Below, one piece after another: positions 43,164 to 53,091 of a stretch of DNA of 64,000 nt. Below the pieces are notes generated by a model that ran no database searches, was not told where the DNA came from, and saw only the letters and a list, made by a program, of their open reading frames with translations. The position numbers and the translations under genes are program-made. Source of the stretch: Chthoniobacteraceae bacterium (GTDB taxonomy: Bacteria; Verrucomicrobiota; Verrucomicrobiia; Chthoniobacterales; Chthoniobacteraceae); NCBI GenBank assembly GCA_947471505.1, contig CANIWM010000002.1:62001-126000 (forward strand). The letters run 5' to 3'. Each line of letters opens with the position of its first letter. Position 1 is the stretch's first letter.

Positions 43164-46100
43164 CTACGGCTTCGCCACGCGATAGAATCGCTGCGGGTGC
43201 AACGCCACGTCGGGGTCGGTGTAAGTCGTGATGGGGCCGCTGGCGAGGACGGTCACGGGCGTCCAAGTGATGAGGTCTTCGCTGTGCTGAACGACGTAGC
43301 TATTTCCCGCGACGCTGGGGAAAGTGATCGTCGCTTCGGCGGGGGTGTAGCTGATCGTGGCACTCGGGCGCGAGTTCGCGTCGGTATCGCTCGTGCCGAA
43401 GTACGCCTCGGCGTCGGCATAGAAGCCGTCGGCGTCGGCATCGCGGATGACGGTGAGTTGGTCCACGAATCCGGCGTCGAGGCCGGAGCGGACGAAGTCG
43501 TCTTTGATGTAAGCCCACTTCAGCGTGTGCGTCCCGGCGGGCAGTGTGAAGTTGCGCAGCGTCCAGCCGACTTCGCCTTCGATGGCGGCTTGCTCCACAT
43601 CATCAATGTAGAACCGCAAGTAGTCGTAAGTCGCCTCCGACGACACGCCCCAATAGAACGAGCCTTTCGCCGGGCCTTCCACAGTCGTCGTCATCACGCT
43701 CTGCGAAAGGTCGCCGATCGCGCCGCTGCGCGCGGCATCCTGACCGTCGTGCGAGTAGAGCGTCTGCGGTGCCCAGAAAACAGCGCCCGTCGTCACGAAC
43801 GTCTGCCCCGGCGCATCCACCGCAGCGGCCAGCCCATCGGATAAAGAGCCGACGTTGATCGTCAGCGTCGCGCTTCCTGTGCCGAAAGTGTTCGTCGCCT
43901 GGATCGTCACAGCGTGCGTGCCGACGGCGGGCAGCGTCCCCGAGATAAGTCCGGTCGTCGGCGAAATCGCCAGCTCCACCGGCAAGCCCGTCGCCGCGAA
44001 GCTCGTCGGCGCATTCGTCCCAGTGACTTGGTAGCGGAACGGCACGCCCGCATACGCGCTCACCGTCGCGCCCGACACCACGGGCGGCGTGGTTATCGGC
44101 GTCAGCGCGACTTCATCGATCCACCCAGCATCCGAGCCCGACGTGACGATCTCATCCTTGAAATAATCGAAGTCCACATTGTGCGCGCCGGGGCCGACAG
44201 CATACGACACCGTCGCCCAATCTTGCTCGCCGCTGATGTAGGCGCGGATGACGCCATCCACGACGAAGATGAGGTAGTCGTAGTTCGCCTCCGACGACAC
44301 TTTCCAGCGGAAGGAAATCGTCGTCGGCCCGTTCACCGTCAGCTCCATCCCTGCAAATTCATTGTGCGTGATCGCGCCGCTCTGCGCCGCATCTATGCCG
44401 TCGTGCGTCGTCGTCGCTTGGGAAAACCAATTACTGTCGCCAAAAGGAACGAGCTTATCCGAGGTCGGCAACTCCACCGCCGTCGAGAGCGCAGGGTCTG
44501 CGCCGAGCACTTGAAATACCGCAAACTCCGTCGTCGTCCCCGTCGCGTTCGTCGCGCTGATGTTTCCGAAATAAACTCCTGCGCCGCCTGTCGGCTCGCC
44601 CGTGATTGCGCCCGTCGTCGTGTTCACGGTCACGCCCGGCGGCAGGCCGAGCGCGTCGTAGGCCGTGGGGAAATTCGACGCCGTGATTTGATGCGCCAGC
44701 ACCGCGCCCTCGCGCATCGCGATGCCGAGGCTCGATGTGATGACTGGCAGCGGCAGCGGCCCCGTCGCGGTCGCGCCGTAGAAAGTGATCGTCGCCGCGT
44801 CGAGCGTGCCGACATCGCCCACGGTCGCGTCCACTGCGCGCAGCGTCCAGTTTCCCTCCGAGCGTTCGCCCCAAAAGTGCGTGCTCGAAAACGTCCAGTC
44901 GAGGTTTGCCCCGCTGTCGTTCAGCCGCGAACGCGCCAGCCGCGAAGTCATCCCGCTCGGCGAAGTCAGCACCCATTCGATGTTGCCGCGATATTGATGC
45001 GTCGCATTCACATGCACCGTGACGTGCTCCACGCGCAAGCTGTCCACCGCCGCGACGGCGAACGTGTGCGAGGCTCCGGTGCTGCTGCCATCCGGGATTT
45101 CTAAAGCGAGCGCCGGGGCGGAAATGGCGTGCGTTTGCAGCGCGGCGAGATTCGTCCAGCCCACCGCCATCGTCGTCGCCGCCGTCGCGTCGATGAGCCC
45201 CGCGCCATACTTCACATTGAACTGAAACCCCGCGCCGTTCGTCGCCCAGCCGCCGTTGTCCGTGTCTATTTTCCTAGAAGTCCTCACGAGGATTTCCTGC
45301 ACGTCGCGATAGCCGAGCGCGGGGTTCGCTTCGAGCATCAAAGCCACGACGCCCGAGACGAGCGGAGTCGCCGCCGAAGTCCCGCCGAAGGTCCGCGTGA
45401 AGTCCGCGCTCGCATAGTCCGAGCCGCCGCCCGCGTTGTAGCCCGTGGTGCCCACGCGGTCTGTCGTCGTCACGCCTTGCGTGCCGCCGTTTGATGGAGC
45501 GCAGACCAAAATGTTCGCGCCCGGCTCGCTGTAATACGCCTGCCGCCCCGCGTCTGTGATTGCCGAAACCGCCATCGCGTAAGGCGAGTTTGCCCAGCCA
45601 TCGTAGTTCGAGTCATCGCCGCTTTGGTTCCCATTTCCCGCCGCCCACACGAACACCGTGCCGTGTCCGTCGCGGCCCGTCGCCGTCGCATCGGCCAGCG
45701 CAGCGATGCCCAGCGGTCCCGGCCCGCCCGCGCCGAATCCCCCATCGAACGGCCCCCAGCTATTGCTCTTCACCGCGATGATGTCCTTGTGCCAAGCATA
45801 AGCATCCGCCTCATCCAAATCCGAAATCGGCCCCGCAATCAGCCGCATCCCCACGAGCGTCGCGAGCGGCGCGGAGCCCGTCCCACCCAGCGCATTATCC
45901 CCTCGCGCCGCCGCCACACCCGCGCACGAAGTTCCGTGAAAATCCCCCGCGCCCGGCGACGGATCATTATCCAGATCATTAAAGTCACGGTCGTTCACCG
46001 TGTCCGCATTGGGCGACAAGTCCGGGTGCGCGACCTCCATTCCATCGTCCACGATCCCGATGCGGACGCCCGCGCCCTTCCACGAATCCCACGCCGTCAC

Positions 46101-46592
46101 CACGTTCGCATCAACCCCCAGCGTCCCGCCATTTTGCCCCGTGTTACGCAAGTGCCATTGATAGCCGGGGTTCGCCGCATTGTAGGAAAAGAGCGGATCA
46201 TTCGGCACGAAACGCCGAAATTGCTGCCGCGCCAGCATCGGTTCCGCCGACACCACGCCCGCCGTTTTGCGCAGCCGCGCCGCGCCGCCCAGCGCCACAT
46301 CCGCCGCGCCATCGAGCGTCACCACCGTATATTTCCCCCGCACCTCCGCCGCGACGAAACCCGGAGCCCCCGCCACGTCCACACCCGGCGCAGCCTCCAC
46401 CAGAACGCGCTTTGTCAGCCAACGACGACTCCCCTCCCCTTGCGGCGCACCCTTTGGATAAAGCACCCACTCACCCTTCTTCCCCAGCTCATTCGCAGCG
46501 CGATCATACTCCTTCCCTGCGACGACGATCTGGGCATGGGCTGAATCGCCGAGGATGATGAGAAAAAGGAGTGAAAGGAAAGAAACGCGCAT
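43164..46592 (-). CDS. Exported kexin-like subtilase with P domain and Ig-like repeats
   Basis: A 1,142-residue S8 serine protease. Signal peptide at about 1-20 (ends AHAQ). Catalytic Asp in GIVDDGMEVAHPDL (near 181), His in DFHGTSCAGVAAA (near 217), Ser in GGTSAATPLVSG (near 405), and the oxyanion Asn in VWAAGNGNQSG. A proprotein-convertase P domain follows (about 500-605; ends in WTLRAVDATVGDVGTLD). Then come putative-Ig repeats (GLPPGVTVNTTTGAITGEP) and two MAM/jelly-roll-like beta modules. The C-terminus, DADADGFYADAEAYFG...PQRFYRVAKP, resembles that of the giant Calx-beta protein. Start 46592 gives the signal peptide. Confidence 0.93.
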   Translation of the reverse strand: MRVSFLSLLFLIILGDSAHAQIVVAGKEYDRAANELGKKGEWVLYPKGAPQGEGSRRWLTKRVLVEAAPGVDVAGAPGFVAAEVRGKYTVVTLDGAADVALGGAARLRKTAGVVSAEPMLARQQFRRFVPNDPLFSYNAANPGYQWHLRNTGQNGGTLGVDANVVTAWDSWKGAGVRIGIVDDGMEVAHPDLSPNADTVNDRDFNDLDNDPSPGAGDFHGTSCAGVAAARGDNALGGTGSAPLATLVGMRLIAGPISDLDEADAYAWHKDIIAVKSNSWGPFDGGFGAGGPGPLGIAALADATATGRDGHGTVFVWAAGNGNQSGDDSNYDGWANSPYAMAVSAITDAGRQAYYSEPGANILVCAPSNGGTQGVTTTDRVGTTGYNAGGGSDYASADFTRTFGGTSAATPLVSGVVALMLEANPALGYRDVQEILVRTSRKIDTDNGGWATNGAGFQFNVKYGAGLIDATAATTMAVGWTNLAALQTHAISAPALALEIPDGSSTGASHTFAVAAVDSLRVEHVTVHVNATHQYRGNIEWVLTSPSGMTSRLARSRLNDSGANLDWTFSSTHFWGERSEGNWTLRAVDATVGDVGTLDAATITFYGATATGPLPLPVITSSLGIAMREGAVLAHQITASNFPTAYDALGLPPGVTVNTTTGAITGEPTGGAGVYFGNISATNATGTTTEFAVFQVLGADPALSTAVELPTSDKLVPFGDSNWFSQATTTHDGIDAAQSGAITHNEFAGMELTVNGPTTISFRWKVSSEANYDYLIFVVDGVIRAYISGEQDWATVSYAVGPGAHNVDFDYFKDEIVTSGSDAGWIDEVALTPITTPPVVSGATVSAYAGVPFRYQVTGTNAPTSFAATGLPVELAISPTTGLISGTLPAVGTHAVTIQATNTFGTGSATLTINVGSLSDGLAAAVDAPGQTFVTTGAVFWAPQTLYSHDGQDAARSGAIGDLSQSVMTTTVEGPAKGSFYWGVSSEATYDYLRFYIDDVEQAAIEGEVGWTLRNFTLPAGTHTLKWAYIKDDFVRSGLDAGFVDQLTVIRDADADGFYADAEAYFGTSDTDANSRPSATISYTPAEATITFPSVAGNSYVVQHSEDLITWTPVTVLASGPITTYTDPDVALHPQRFYRVAKP

Positions 46593-46684
46593 AGTTGGAG
46601 ACGAGGTAAGCGGCGCGAAGATGACACGCCGGGGAGAAAGTTCCACAGCATATTCCGGCACGTGGATTGCGCCAGCAGCCCTCC

Positions 46685-47323
46685 TCAATCTGCCGTCGCA
46701 GCTTTCAACAGCTCTCGCGCAATCTCGCGCAACTCCTTATCGGGGTCCGAAGTCACAGCTTGGCGGAGGTATGCCTTCGCGGCAGGGGTGCTAAATTGGA
46801 TGAGCCCATCAAGAGCGGCACGCCTCACATTGCGCGCTTGGCCGCTGAGAGCGCTACCGAGGAGTGCGACTTTCGCGGCGGCGTCGGTGTCATGGTCAGT
46901 CTCGGCAATGGCTCCGATGAGGGCTTCGCGGACGTTTGGGTGACGCTCGTTTTTCCACAAGCGCATGACCTCGGAGAGGGAGGCTGGAGTGTCTATGGAG
47001 ACGAGCGCGCAGATGGTCTGAGCGCGCTCGGCAGGGTCGCTGGTCTGGTGGATTTCGCGGACGAGTTCCTCCGGCGTAATGGTGGGAACGGGCGAGGCTT
47101 TCGCAGGCTGGACGTCGTCACCGCTCGTTGACTTGGGCTGGGACGCTTCGGCGATGGTCGGGGTTGGGGAAAAAGAGCGCGTGCTTTGAACTCGGCTCGC
47201 TTCCACGGGCGATGGATGAGCGGGAGGAATCGCGTCGGGCGTGAGCCACCACGCGGCGATACCGATGATCGCAACGGATGCCGCGATGAGTGCATAAATA
47301 GTAATGTTTCGGGATTGACTCAC
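46685..47323 (-). CDS. Membrane-anchored HEAT-repeat-like protein
   Basis: A 212-residue protein with an N-terminal membrane helix (about 7-27), a Pro/Ser-rich linker (about 30-80) and helical repeats from 85 on (ALVSIDTPASLSEVMRLW, HPNVREALIGAIAET, ARNVRRAALDGLIQF) that read as HEAT-like armadillo repeats. It is probably a periplasm-facing scaffold. It is divergent from the DUF4331 gene, with about 140 bases between. Confidence 0.78.
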   Translation of the reverse strand: MSQSRNITIYALIAASVAIIGIAAWWLTPDAIPPAHPSPVEASRVQSTRSFSPTPTIAEASQPKSTSGDDVQPAKASPVPTITPEELVREIHQTSDPAERAQTICALVSIDTPASLSEVMRLWKNERHPNVREALIGAIAETDHDTDAAAKVALLGSALSGQARNVRRAALDGLIQFSTPAAKAYLRQAVTSDPDKELREIARELLKAATAD

Positions 47324-47463
47324 AGTGCCTGAATAGCTCCGATTCTCGCACTCTCACAAATAAAAAGCAAACCGCCCGGCCTTCGCATCCGATACTCTAC
47401 AAGACATCACGTCTTCGCCTTTCAGAACCACTTCCCAGAACAACAACAAAACAACCAAGACCA

Positions 47464-48798
47464 ATGAAAACCAGAATACTAAAATCACTCGCTGCGGCAG
47501 CAATGCTCGGCCTCACATTCACGCCTGCCATCGTCCGCGCTTCGGACCATGCGGACTCACCGACAAACGCAGGCGACCAAGGCGCGGACCTCGCAGACCT
47601 CTACGCGTTCCTCGACCCGAACGACAACGAACAGGTCATCCTGATCAACACCATTCGCGGCTTCATCGTTCCCGGTGAAGCGGGCAACTTTGCCTTGTTC
47701 GACGAGGATGTGCGCTACACGTTCCAGATCGAGAATACGGGCGACTCCAAGCCGGATTTCTTCATTGATGTGAACTTCAACGGACGCCAAGTCCCGCCGG
47801 TGCAGGTCAAAGGAGCCGTGCCAAATATCCCAGGCTTCGACGTGCCACGCACGAGCCAAGACGCGCTCATCTCCTTCCGGGGGAAAGTGCCTGCAAATCT
47901 CGCAGGCGTAAAAGGCCGCGCCCACGCCCCCGTCACACAGCCGACGCTGGCCGCCGCACCGCTTGCGGAGACACTCACGGACCTCGCCAACGCGAAAGGC
48001 GATTCGCTGAACATCAAGTTCTTCGCAGGCGAGCAGGACGATCCGTTCTTTTTCGACATCCCGGCCTTCGTGCGGTTCGCGGTGACTGCACGGGCAGCGA
48101 CAGCGGGGACTGGTGCGCTCGACCCAACACTCCTCAACCGTGGCCGCGACACCTTCGCGGGCTACAATGTGATGTCCATCGCCATGCGGATGCCCGCCTC
48201 GATCCTTCGCGGCACGGGGACTGAAGCCCCGACGAAAATCGGCATCTCCTGCACGGCTTCCCGCAAGACGGAGCGCTCCGTGAAGGGCGATAAAGTCGGG
48301 AGCGGCGGCTACACCACGGTGGACCGCGAAGGACTTCCCGGCGTGAACGCGCTATTTATCCCATACAACCGGAAGAACGCCTTCAACGGCGGGACAACAA
48401 TTGACGACGGGAAAGGCGCATTCTACGGCGACATCGGCGGAACACTCACGGCCCTCGGCACAAACGCTGAAAACATCGGCACTCTCGCGAGTGTCGTCGG
48501 CCTGCCACCGGTATTCCCGATTCCAAAGGGCGGCGCACAGGGCGGCGGCGACATGCTGCGCCTCGAAACCGACGCCGCAGTGGCTCCGAACACAGGCTCG
48601 GGTGCAAACGGCTTCCCCAATGGCCGTCGCCCCGCAGACGACGTGATTGACATCGTGCTCGGCCTCGTGACGAACGGAGCCATCACGACGGGCGACAATG
48701 TGAACGCGAACGACGTGGCCTTCCGCACCGTCTTCCCATTCCTCGCACCGCCAAACCAGCCGCTCGCGAATGGCGCGATGGATAACACGAAAAACTAA
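47464..48798 (+). CDS. Exported DUF4331-family protein
   Basis: A 444-residue protein with signal peptide (about 1-26, ends VRASD) and the DUF4331 hallmark HADSPTNAGDQGADLADLYAFLDPND just after it, then repeated beta-strands (YTFQIENTGDSKPDFFID). The family is widespread in exported form but has no established biochemical role. It often occurs next to TPR and HupE/UreJ-type genes, exactly as here, suggesting a common function. Confidence 0.92.
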   Translation: MKTRILKSLAAAAMLGLTFTPAIVRASDHADSPTNAGDQGADLADLYAFLDPNDNEQVILINTIRGFIVPGEAGNFALFDEDVRYTFQIENTGDSKPDFFIDVNFNGRQVPPVQVKGAVPNIPGFDVPRTSQDALISFRGKVPANLAGVKGRAHAPVTQPTLAAAPLAETLTDLANAKGDSLNIKFFAGEQDDPFFFDIPAFVRFAVTARAATAGTGALDPTLLNRGRDTFAGYNVMSIAMRMPASILRGTGTEAPTKIGISCTASRKTERSVKGDKVGSGGYTTVDREGLPGVNALFIPYNRKNAFNGGTTIDDGKGAFYGDIGGTLTALGTNAENIGTLASVVGLPPVFPIPKGGAQGGGDMLRLETDAAVAPNTGSGANGFPNGRRPADDVIDIVLGLVTNGAITTGDNVNANDVAFRTVFPFLAPPNQPLANGAMDNTKN

Positions 48799-48875
48799 CT
48801 CGGCTCACTGCTGAAACCTCATCTCCGTGCCGGCTGCATTGCAATGATGCAGCCGGCACGGTCTATTTTATAGCC

Positions 48876-50081
48876 ATGAACTGCTTCCAATCTATCGCCG
48901 CGACTTTGCTGCTGCTTTCACTCCAACTACCCGCGCAGGAGGGGCTGCGTTTTTTGGAAAAGCGGATCGCCGAAGACCCGGACGACTTTGTCGCGCAGAC
49001 GCAATACGGCTCGCGCTGTCTCGATGAACTCCGCGACACAGGCCGCATGGAGTGGCTCGCCCGCGCCGAGGCGGCGAAGAGAGCGGCGTTCAAAGGAATC
49101 ACGCTGGAACAGAATCCCAGCGGCGTCTTGCTGGAAGGGAAAATCGCCCTCGCCAGCCACCGATTCGCTGATGCGCTGGCGACGGCGCGGCTGTATCGCG
49201 AATTGCAGCCGGAGAAACCGGCGGGCTTGCGGCTGCTGTTCGATGCGCAGTTCGAAACCGGCGAATACGACGCGGCGGCTGCGACGCTCGGTTTACTCGA
49301 AAAAGCCCAGCCACACAGCGTGGACGTCGCATCGCGCTGGATGCGGCTGGCGTCGATTCATGGCCGCGTGGACGACGCAGTGCGCGCGGCGGATGAGTGT
49401 ATCGCGGTGGCGAAAGCGCTGACGCCTTCGCAGCCGCAGATGCTCGCGTGGTGCCTCGTCCAACGTGGGGAGTTTGCGTTTCGCATGGGCGATTTCCCCA
49501 CAGCAGATGAGCACTACACCGCAGCACTGGCCGTCGTGCCGCGCGGGTGGTCGGCGCAGGAACACCTCGCCGAACTGCGCGCCGCACAGGAGCGCCCCGA
49601 TGAAGCACTGGCGCTGCTGGGCGAAGCCATCACGGCGACCGACCGACCGGAGTTGTTCCAGGCGGCGGGCGATGTCGCAGCGACCGCCGGGCGGGCAGAC
49701 TTAGCGGAACAATCGTATGCGCAAGCCCTCGCTCGATACGTTGCTGGCGGGACGCTCTACCGGCATCACCTCGCCGGGTTTTACTGCGATGCGAAGCCGG
49801 ACTACCCCACCGCAGTCGCGCTCGCCAAGGCAGACGTCGCGCAGCGCAAAAGTATCGCTGCATTCGACGCGCTGGCCTGGGCGCTTTATCTCAACGGGGA
49901 GCTCCAAGACGCCCGCGCTGCGGCAGAGCGCGCAATCGCCACGGGCACGCTCGACTCCCACATCCTCCGCCACGCGGGATTGATCTCCATCAGCAACGGC
50001 GACCTTGCCCGAGGGCGGGAGCTGATTCAGAAATCCGCCGCCGCAAACCCCCGGCAGCAAACTTTCCACTTCCACCGATGA
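48876..50081 (+). CDS. Exported TPR protein linked to DUF4331
   Basis: A 401-residue protein with a signal peptide (about 1-20) and about eight TPR motifs, e.g. FADALATARLYRELQPE, GRVDDAVRAADECIAVAKAL, RPDEALALLGEAITAT, NGELQDARAAAERAIATG. It is presumably a periplasmic scaffold. It starts 77 bases after the DUF4331 gene and overlaps the HupE-like gene by ATGA (50078-50081), so it belongs to the same operon. Confidence 0.87.
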   Translation: MNCFQSIAATLLLLSLQLPAQEGLRFLEKRIAEDPDDFVAQTQYGSRCLDELRDTGRMEWLARAEAAKRAAFKGITLEQNPSGVLLEGKIALASHRFADALATARLYRELQPEKPAGLRLLFDAQFETGEYDAAAATLGLLEKAQPHSVDVASRWMRLASIHGRVDDAVRAADECIAVAKALTPSQPQMLAWCLVQRGEFAFRMGDFPTADEHYTAALAVVPRGWSAQEHLAELRAAQERPDEALALLGEAITATDRPELFQAAGDVAATAGRADLAEQSYAQALARYVAGGTLYRHHLAGFYCDAKPDYPTAVALAKADVAQRKSIAAFDALAWALYLNGELQDARAAAERAIATGTLDSHILRHAGLISISNGDLARGRELIQKSAAANPRQQTFHFHR

Positions 50082-51190
50082 ACGCTCGGTTGCTCCTCCT
50101 CATTTGTCTCATCGTCGCCTCCTGCGCATCCGCCCACCCAGTCGCACAAGGGTCGATGGAACTAACGGTTCACGCCGACCGCATCGCTCTTCGCGCATAC
50201 GTTTCTAACGAACAAATCCTCGTCCACGCGGGCTTCGCAAAAGAAGCCCCAGCGACCCTCGACGCGGCATTTGCCGACCACGGCGAATACCTTCTCTCGC
50301 ACATCTCACTAGCCGCGGATGGAGCGAATCTCAAAGGAACCGTAGCGGGAAAAAACATCCCGCAGGACCGCACGGTGAAGGGATTCACGGAGTTCGACCT
50401 CACCTTTCCTATCGCCTCGCCACCCCGCGAACTTCAGCTCCGGCAGTCCATTCTCAACGAGATCGAGTTCGCGCTCGGGAATCCTTGGGAGGCCACATTC
50501 CTCATGCGAATCAGCGACGCCAGCAAGGGCGCCCCGGCGCTCGTGGCGGAAAAACTTTTCACGCACCGCGAGCCGCTCAGCGTGAGCCTCGGCACGGTGG
50601 CGAGCGGCGGGATATTTTGGGAATATCTGCGCCACGGCTTCCACCACATCCTCGCAGGCTGGGACCATCTCCTCTTCGTCACCGCCCTCGTCTTGGCCAC
50701 GCGGCGCTGGCGCGAACTCATCGCCGTCGTCTCCGTCTTTACCTTGGCGCACAGCATCACGCTCGTGCTCTCCGTGTGCGACATCGTCCGACTCTCCTCG
50801 CGCATCGTCGAGCCGATGATCGCCGCGAGCATCGTCGTCGTCGCTTTGCAAAACGCCCTGCGTCCCGCCGCCGCTCACGGCTGGTCGCGCCTCGCGCTGG
50901 CGTTTGGCTTTGGGTTGTTTCACGGACTCGGCTTTGCGGGCGGGCTACTCGATGCCATGCAGAGGCTTCCCGGTATCTCGCTCGGCGCGGCGCTCGGCGG
51001 ATTCAGCATCGGCGTGGAGCTTGGCCATCAAGCCGTTGTCATTCCCGTCTTCGCTGTGCTGCTGCTCATCCGCGCATTGGTCAAAACGGACGAGGCCCGC
51101 GAACGCTCCAGTCTCCACATCCTTCGCGGCGGCTCGGCGCTCATCGCCTTGGCCGGGACAGCCTACCTCGTTGCCGCACTGCGCGGCTAA
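50078..51190 (+). CDS. HupE/UreJ_2-family membrane protein
   Basis: A 370-residue protein: signal peptide (about 1-20), an extracytoplasmic beta-rich domain (about 22-175) and a HupE/UreJ_2 membrane domain of six or seven helices. The domain opens with GFHHILAGWDHLLFV and continues with LAHSITLVLS and FGFGLFHGLGFAGGL. The His-rich helix starts resemble metal-binding HupE/UreJ, the nickel/cobalt permease family, but the large N-terminal domain is a different architecture. Metal transport is an inference. It converges with a minus-strand gene, overlapping by four bases. Confidence 0.87.
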   Translation: MNARLLLLICLIVASCASAHPVAQGSMELTVHADRIALRAYVSNEQILVHAGFAKEAPATLDAAFADHGEYLLSHISLAADGANLKGTVAGKNIPQDRTVKGFTEFDLTFPIASPPRELQLRQSILNEIEFALGNPWEATFLMRISDASKGAPALVAEKLFTHREPLSVSLGTVASGGIFWEYLRHGFHHILAGWDHLLFVTALVLATRRWRELIAVVSVFTLAHSITLVLSVCDIVRLSSRIVEPMIAASIVVVALQNALRPAAAHGWSRLALAFGFGLFHGLGFAGGLLDAMQRLPGISLGAALGGFSIGVELGHQAVVIPVFAVLLLIRALVKTDEARERSSLHILRGGSALIALAGTAYLVAALRG

Positions 51191-53079
51191 CTCTCGGGGA
51201 GGACCTGCGAAGCGAGGCGGTCCACTCCCTCACGGGCGAAATCGCTCGCGGGGTAGAGCTTCTGCGCTTTGAGGTAATGTGAAAGGCTGGAGCCGACTTG
51301 GGACTTCTTCTCCAGCTCTTCGGCGGTGCGGATGGTCTTTACGAAATCGCTCGCCCGCGTGGTCATGTCGGCGCGGCGTTGGTTCAGCGCGCCGTCGTCG
51401 GGGAATTTCGCCCACGTCTTTTCAAGGTTCTCCCAAGCTCCGGCGTGGTTGCCTTGGCGGGCCATCTCGTCGGCAGTGAGGACGGAGCGTTCGATGGCTT
51501 CCATGTCGGCCATGATTTTCTCGAGCGTCACTTTGCGCTCCGGGTTGATGACGACGGCTGCGATGAACCGCAGCTTGTCGTTCCAAATCTGCCGATGGTT
51601 GCGCTGGCTCACGAGCTGGTCGAACTCCAGCAGCGTCTTCTGCATCACGTCGCCCTGTTTATTGAGTTGGCCGAAGACCTCTTTGTATTCCGGGTTGCCG
51701 GGCCAGATCATCGCGGCCTCGGTGAGGTTCTTTTCTAAAGCGGCCTGATCGTTGTTCAGCGCGGCTTTGCGGGCGAGGGCGAGCTTGCCGCCGGCTTCGA
51801 TCTTCGCGCCTTCGATGCGGGCGGTGGGCTTCGAGTCGTCGAAGTCTGAGGCGGCTTCCTTCATCTCCTTCACGAGCTTTTCCGCGCGCTCATAATCGCG
51901 CACATCAATCGCCGAGATGAGCTGAAATCCCTTCTGCGAAAAGCTCAGGCACTTCCGCTTTTGCTCGCGGGGGATGAGGCGCACTTCGGGCATGTATTCG
52001 CCGGTGACGAACGACTCTTGGAGCCGGTTCGTCGCGCTGTAAATCTCCCCTTTCTCCACGAGGAAAGCGAACGACCGGGAGCCTTCGCGGATGTCGCGGA
52101 TGGCTTCGTTGGCCATCGAGTCGAGGATGCTCACCGTGGGCGGAGTGCCAGTGCTTTTCTGGAAAAGGTCCATCGCATCCTTGCCGAGATTCAGCTTCGT
52201 ATCGCCATCGGTAAAAAGAGCGCGGTAGAAGCGCGAGGCCATCAGCACATGCTGGAAGCGGCGCTGGAGGAAGTACTGCACCATCAGCCCCTGGAACTCC
52301 ACTTTCGCCTGAAGCTCCGACAGCTCCCGCTTCACTTGGTTCGCCTTCGTCACCGCTTCGCCCTCGACGATGCGCTTGGTGATGGACGCCATGCGAATAT
52401 CAGAATCAGTCACGCCTGCGCTGTTCGCATTCGCCGCGCGCGGCGGCTGGTTGCCGCCTCGTGCCACGCCGCCTGCGGCCTTCGGCTGCTTCTCCAGCTC
52501 CTTGTCTTTCGCGGCCATCTGGAGGTTCCATTCCTGGCGCTTGCGCTCCGTCTCCAGCGCCTCATTGGCCATCACGAGACGGCCTTGATTGCGCTGCGAC
52601 TGCCAGACGGAATAAACCGCATCCGCCAGCGAAGAGCACAGCCGCGCATCAATGTCGTACCGCGCGGCGTAAGGCAGGAGCTTAAACGCGGCGTCCACAT
52701 TTTGCGGCGTCGCCTGGCCCGGCTGGAGCAGAGTGAGCACGCGGTCGATGTAGGCGCGGTATTCCGTATCTTCCTTCGACGTCGCCTCGGGCGCATTCAG
52801 GTATTTCTCGAACCGCGCTTGAAAGACCCGGTTGTTCGCCACGTTCCAATTCTTCCCGTTAAAAGTCATCACCTCCGAGCCGGGGTCGAGCACCGGCACC
52901 TCCTGCCCAAACGGCGACTGCGCGGGCTTCGCGCTGCTGCTGGCGGGCGGAGCCGTCTGGCCGATGGGAGCGGAAGTCGCCGCCGGAGCAGGCGAAGCGG
53001 TCGGCGCGTCGGGCACTTGCGCTTGGGCGAGGCTTGCGGCGAATACTGCGGCGAGGATGCGTGGAGCTGGGTGGTTCAT
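51187..53079 (-). CDS. Large exported helical protein of unknown function
   Basis: A 630-residue protein with a signal peptide (about 1-20, ends AQAQ), a Pro/Ala/Ser-rich stretch (20-55), then an almost entirely helical body rich in Lys, Glu and Ala with long coiled-coil stretches (about 170-260 and 390-480). I do not recognise a Pfam-type family, though the composition and neighbours fit a conserved verrucomicrobial gene set. It is preceded by a 129-residue membrane protein gene 12 bases away, probably co-transcribed. Confidence 0.78.
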   Translation of the reverse strand: MNHPAPRILAAVFAASLAQAQVPDAPTASPAPAATSAPIGQTAPPASSSAKPAQSPFGQEVPVLDPGSEVMTFNGKNWNVANNRVFQARFEKYLNAPEATSKEDTEYRAYIDRVLTLLQPGQATPQNVDAAFKLLPYAARYDIDARLCSSLADAVYSVWQSQRNQGRLVMANEALETERKRQEWNLQMAAKDKELEKQPKAAGGVARGGNQPPRAANANSAGVTDSDIRMASITKRIVEGEAVTKANQVKRELSELQAKVEFQGLMVQYFLQRRFQHVLMASRFYRALFTDGDTKLNLGKDAMDLFQKSTGTPPTVSILDSMANEAIRDIREGSRSFAFLVEKGEIYSATNRLQESFVTGEYMPEVRLIPREQKRKCLSFSQKGFQLISAIDVRDYERAEKLVKEMKEAASDFDDSKPTARIEGAKIEAGGKLALARKAALNNDQAALEKNLTEAAMIWPGNPEYKEVFGQLNKQGDVMQKTLLEFDQLVSQRNHRQIWNDKLRFIAAVVINPERKVTLEKIMADMEAIERSVLTADEMARQGNHAGAWENLEKTWAKFPDDGALNQRRADMTTRASDFVKTIRTAEELEKKSQVGSSLSHYLKAQKLYPASDFAREGVDRLASQVLPES

Positions 53080-53091
53080 ATCGTGTGATGT

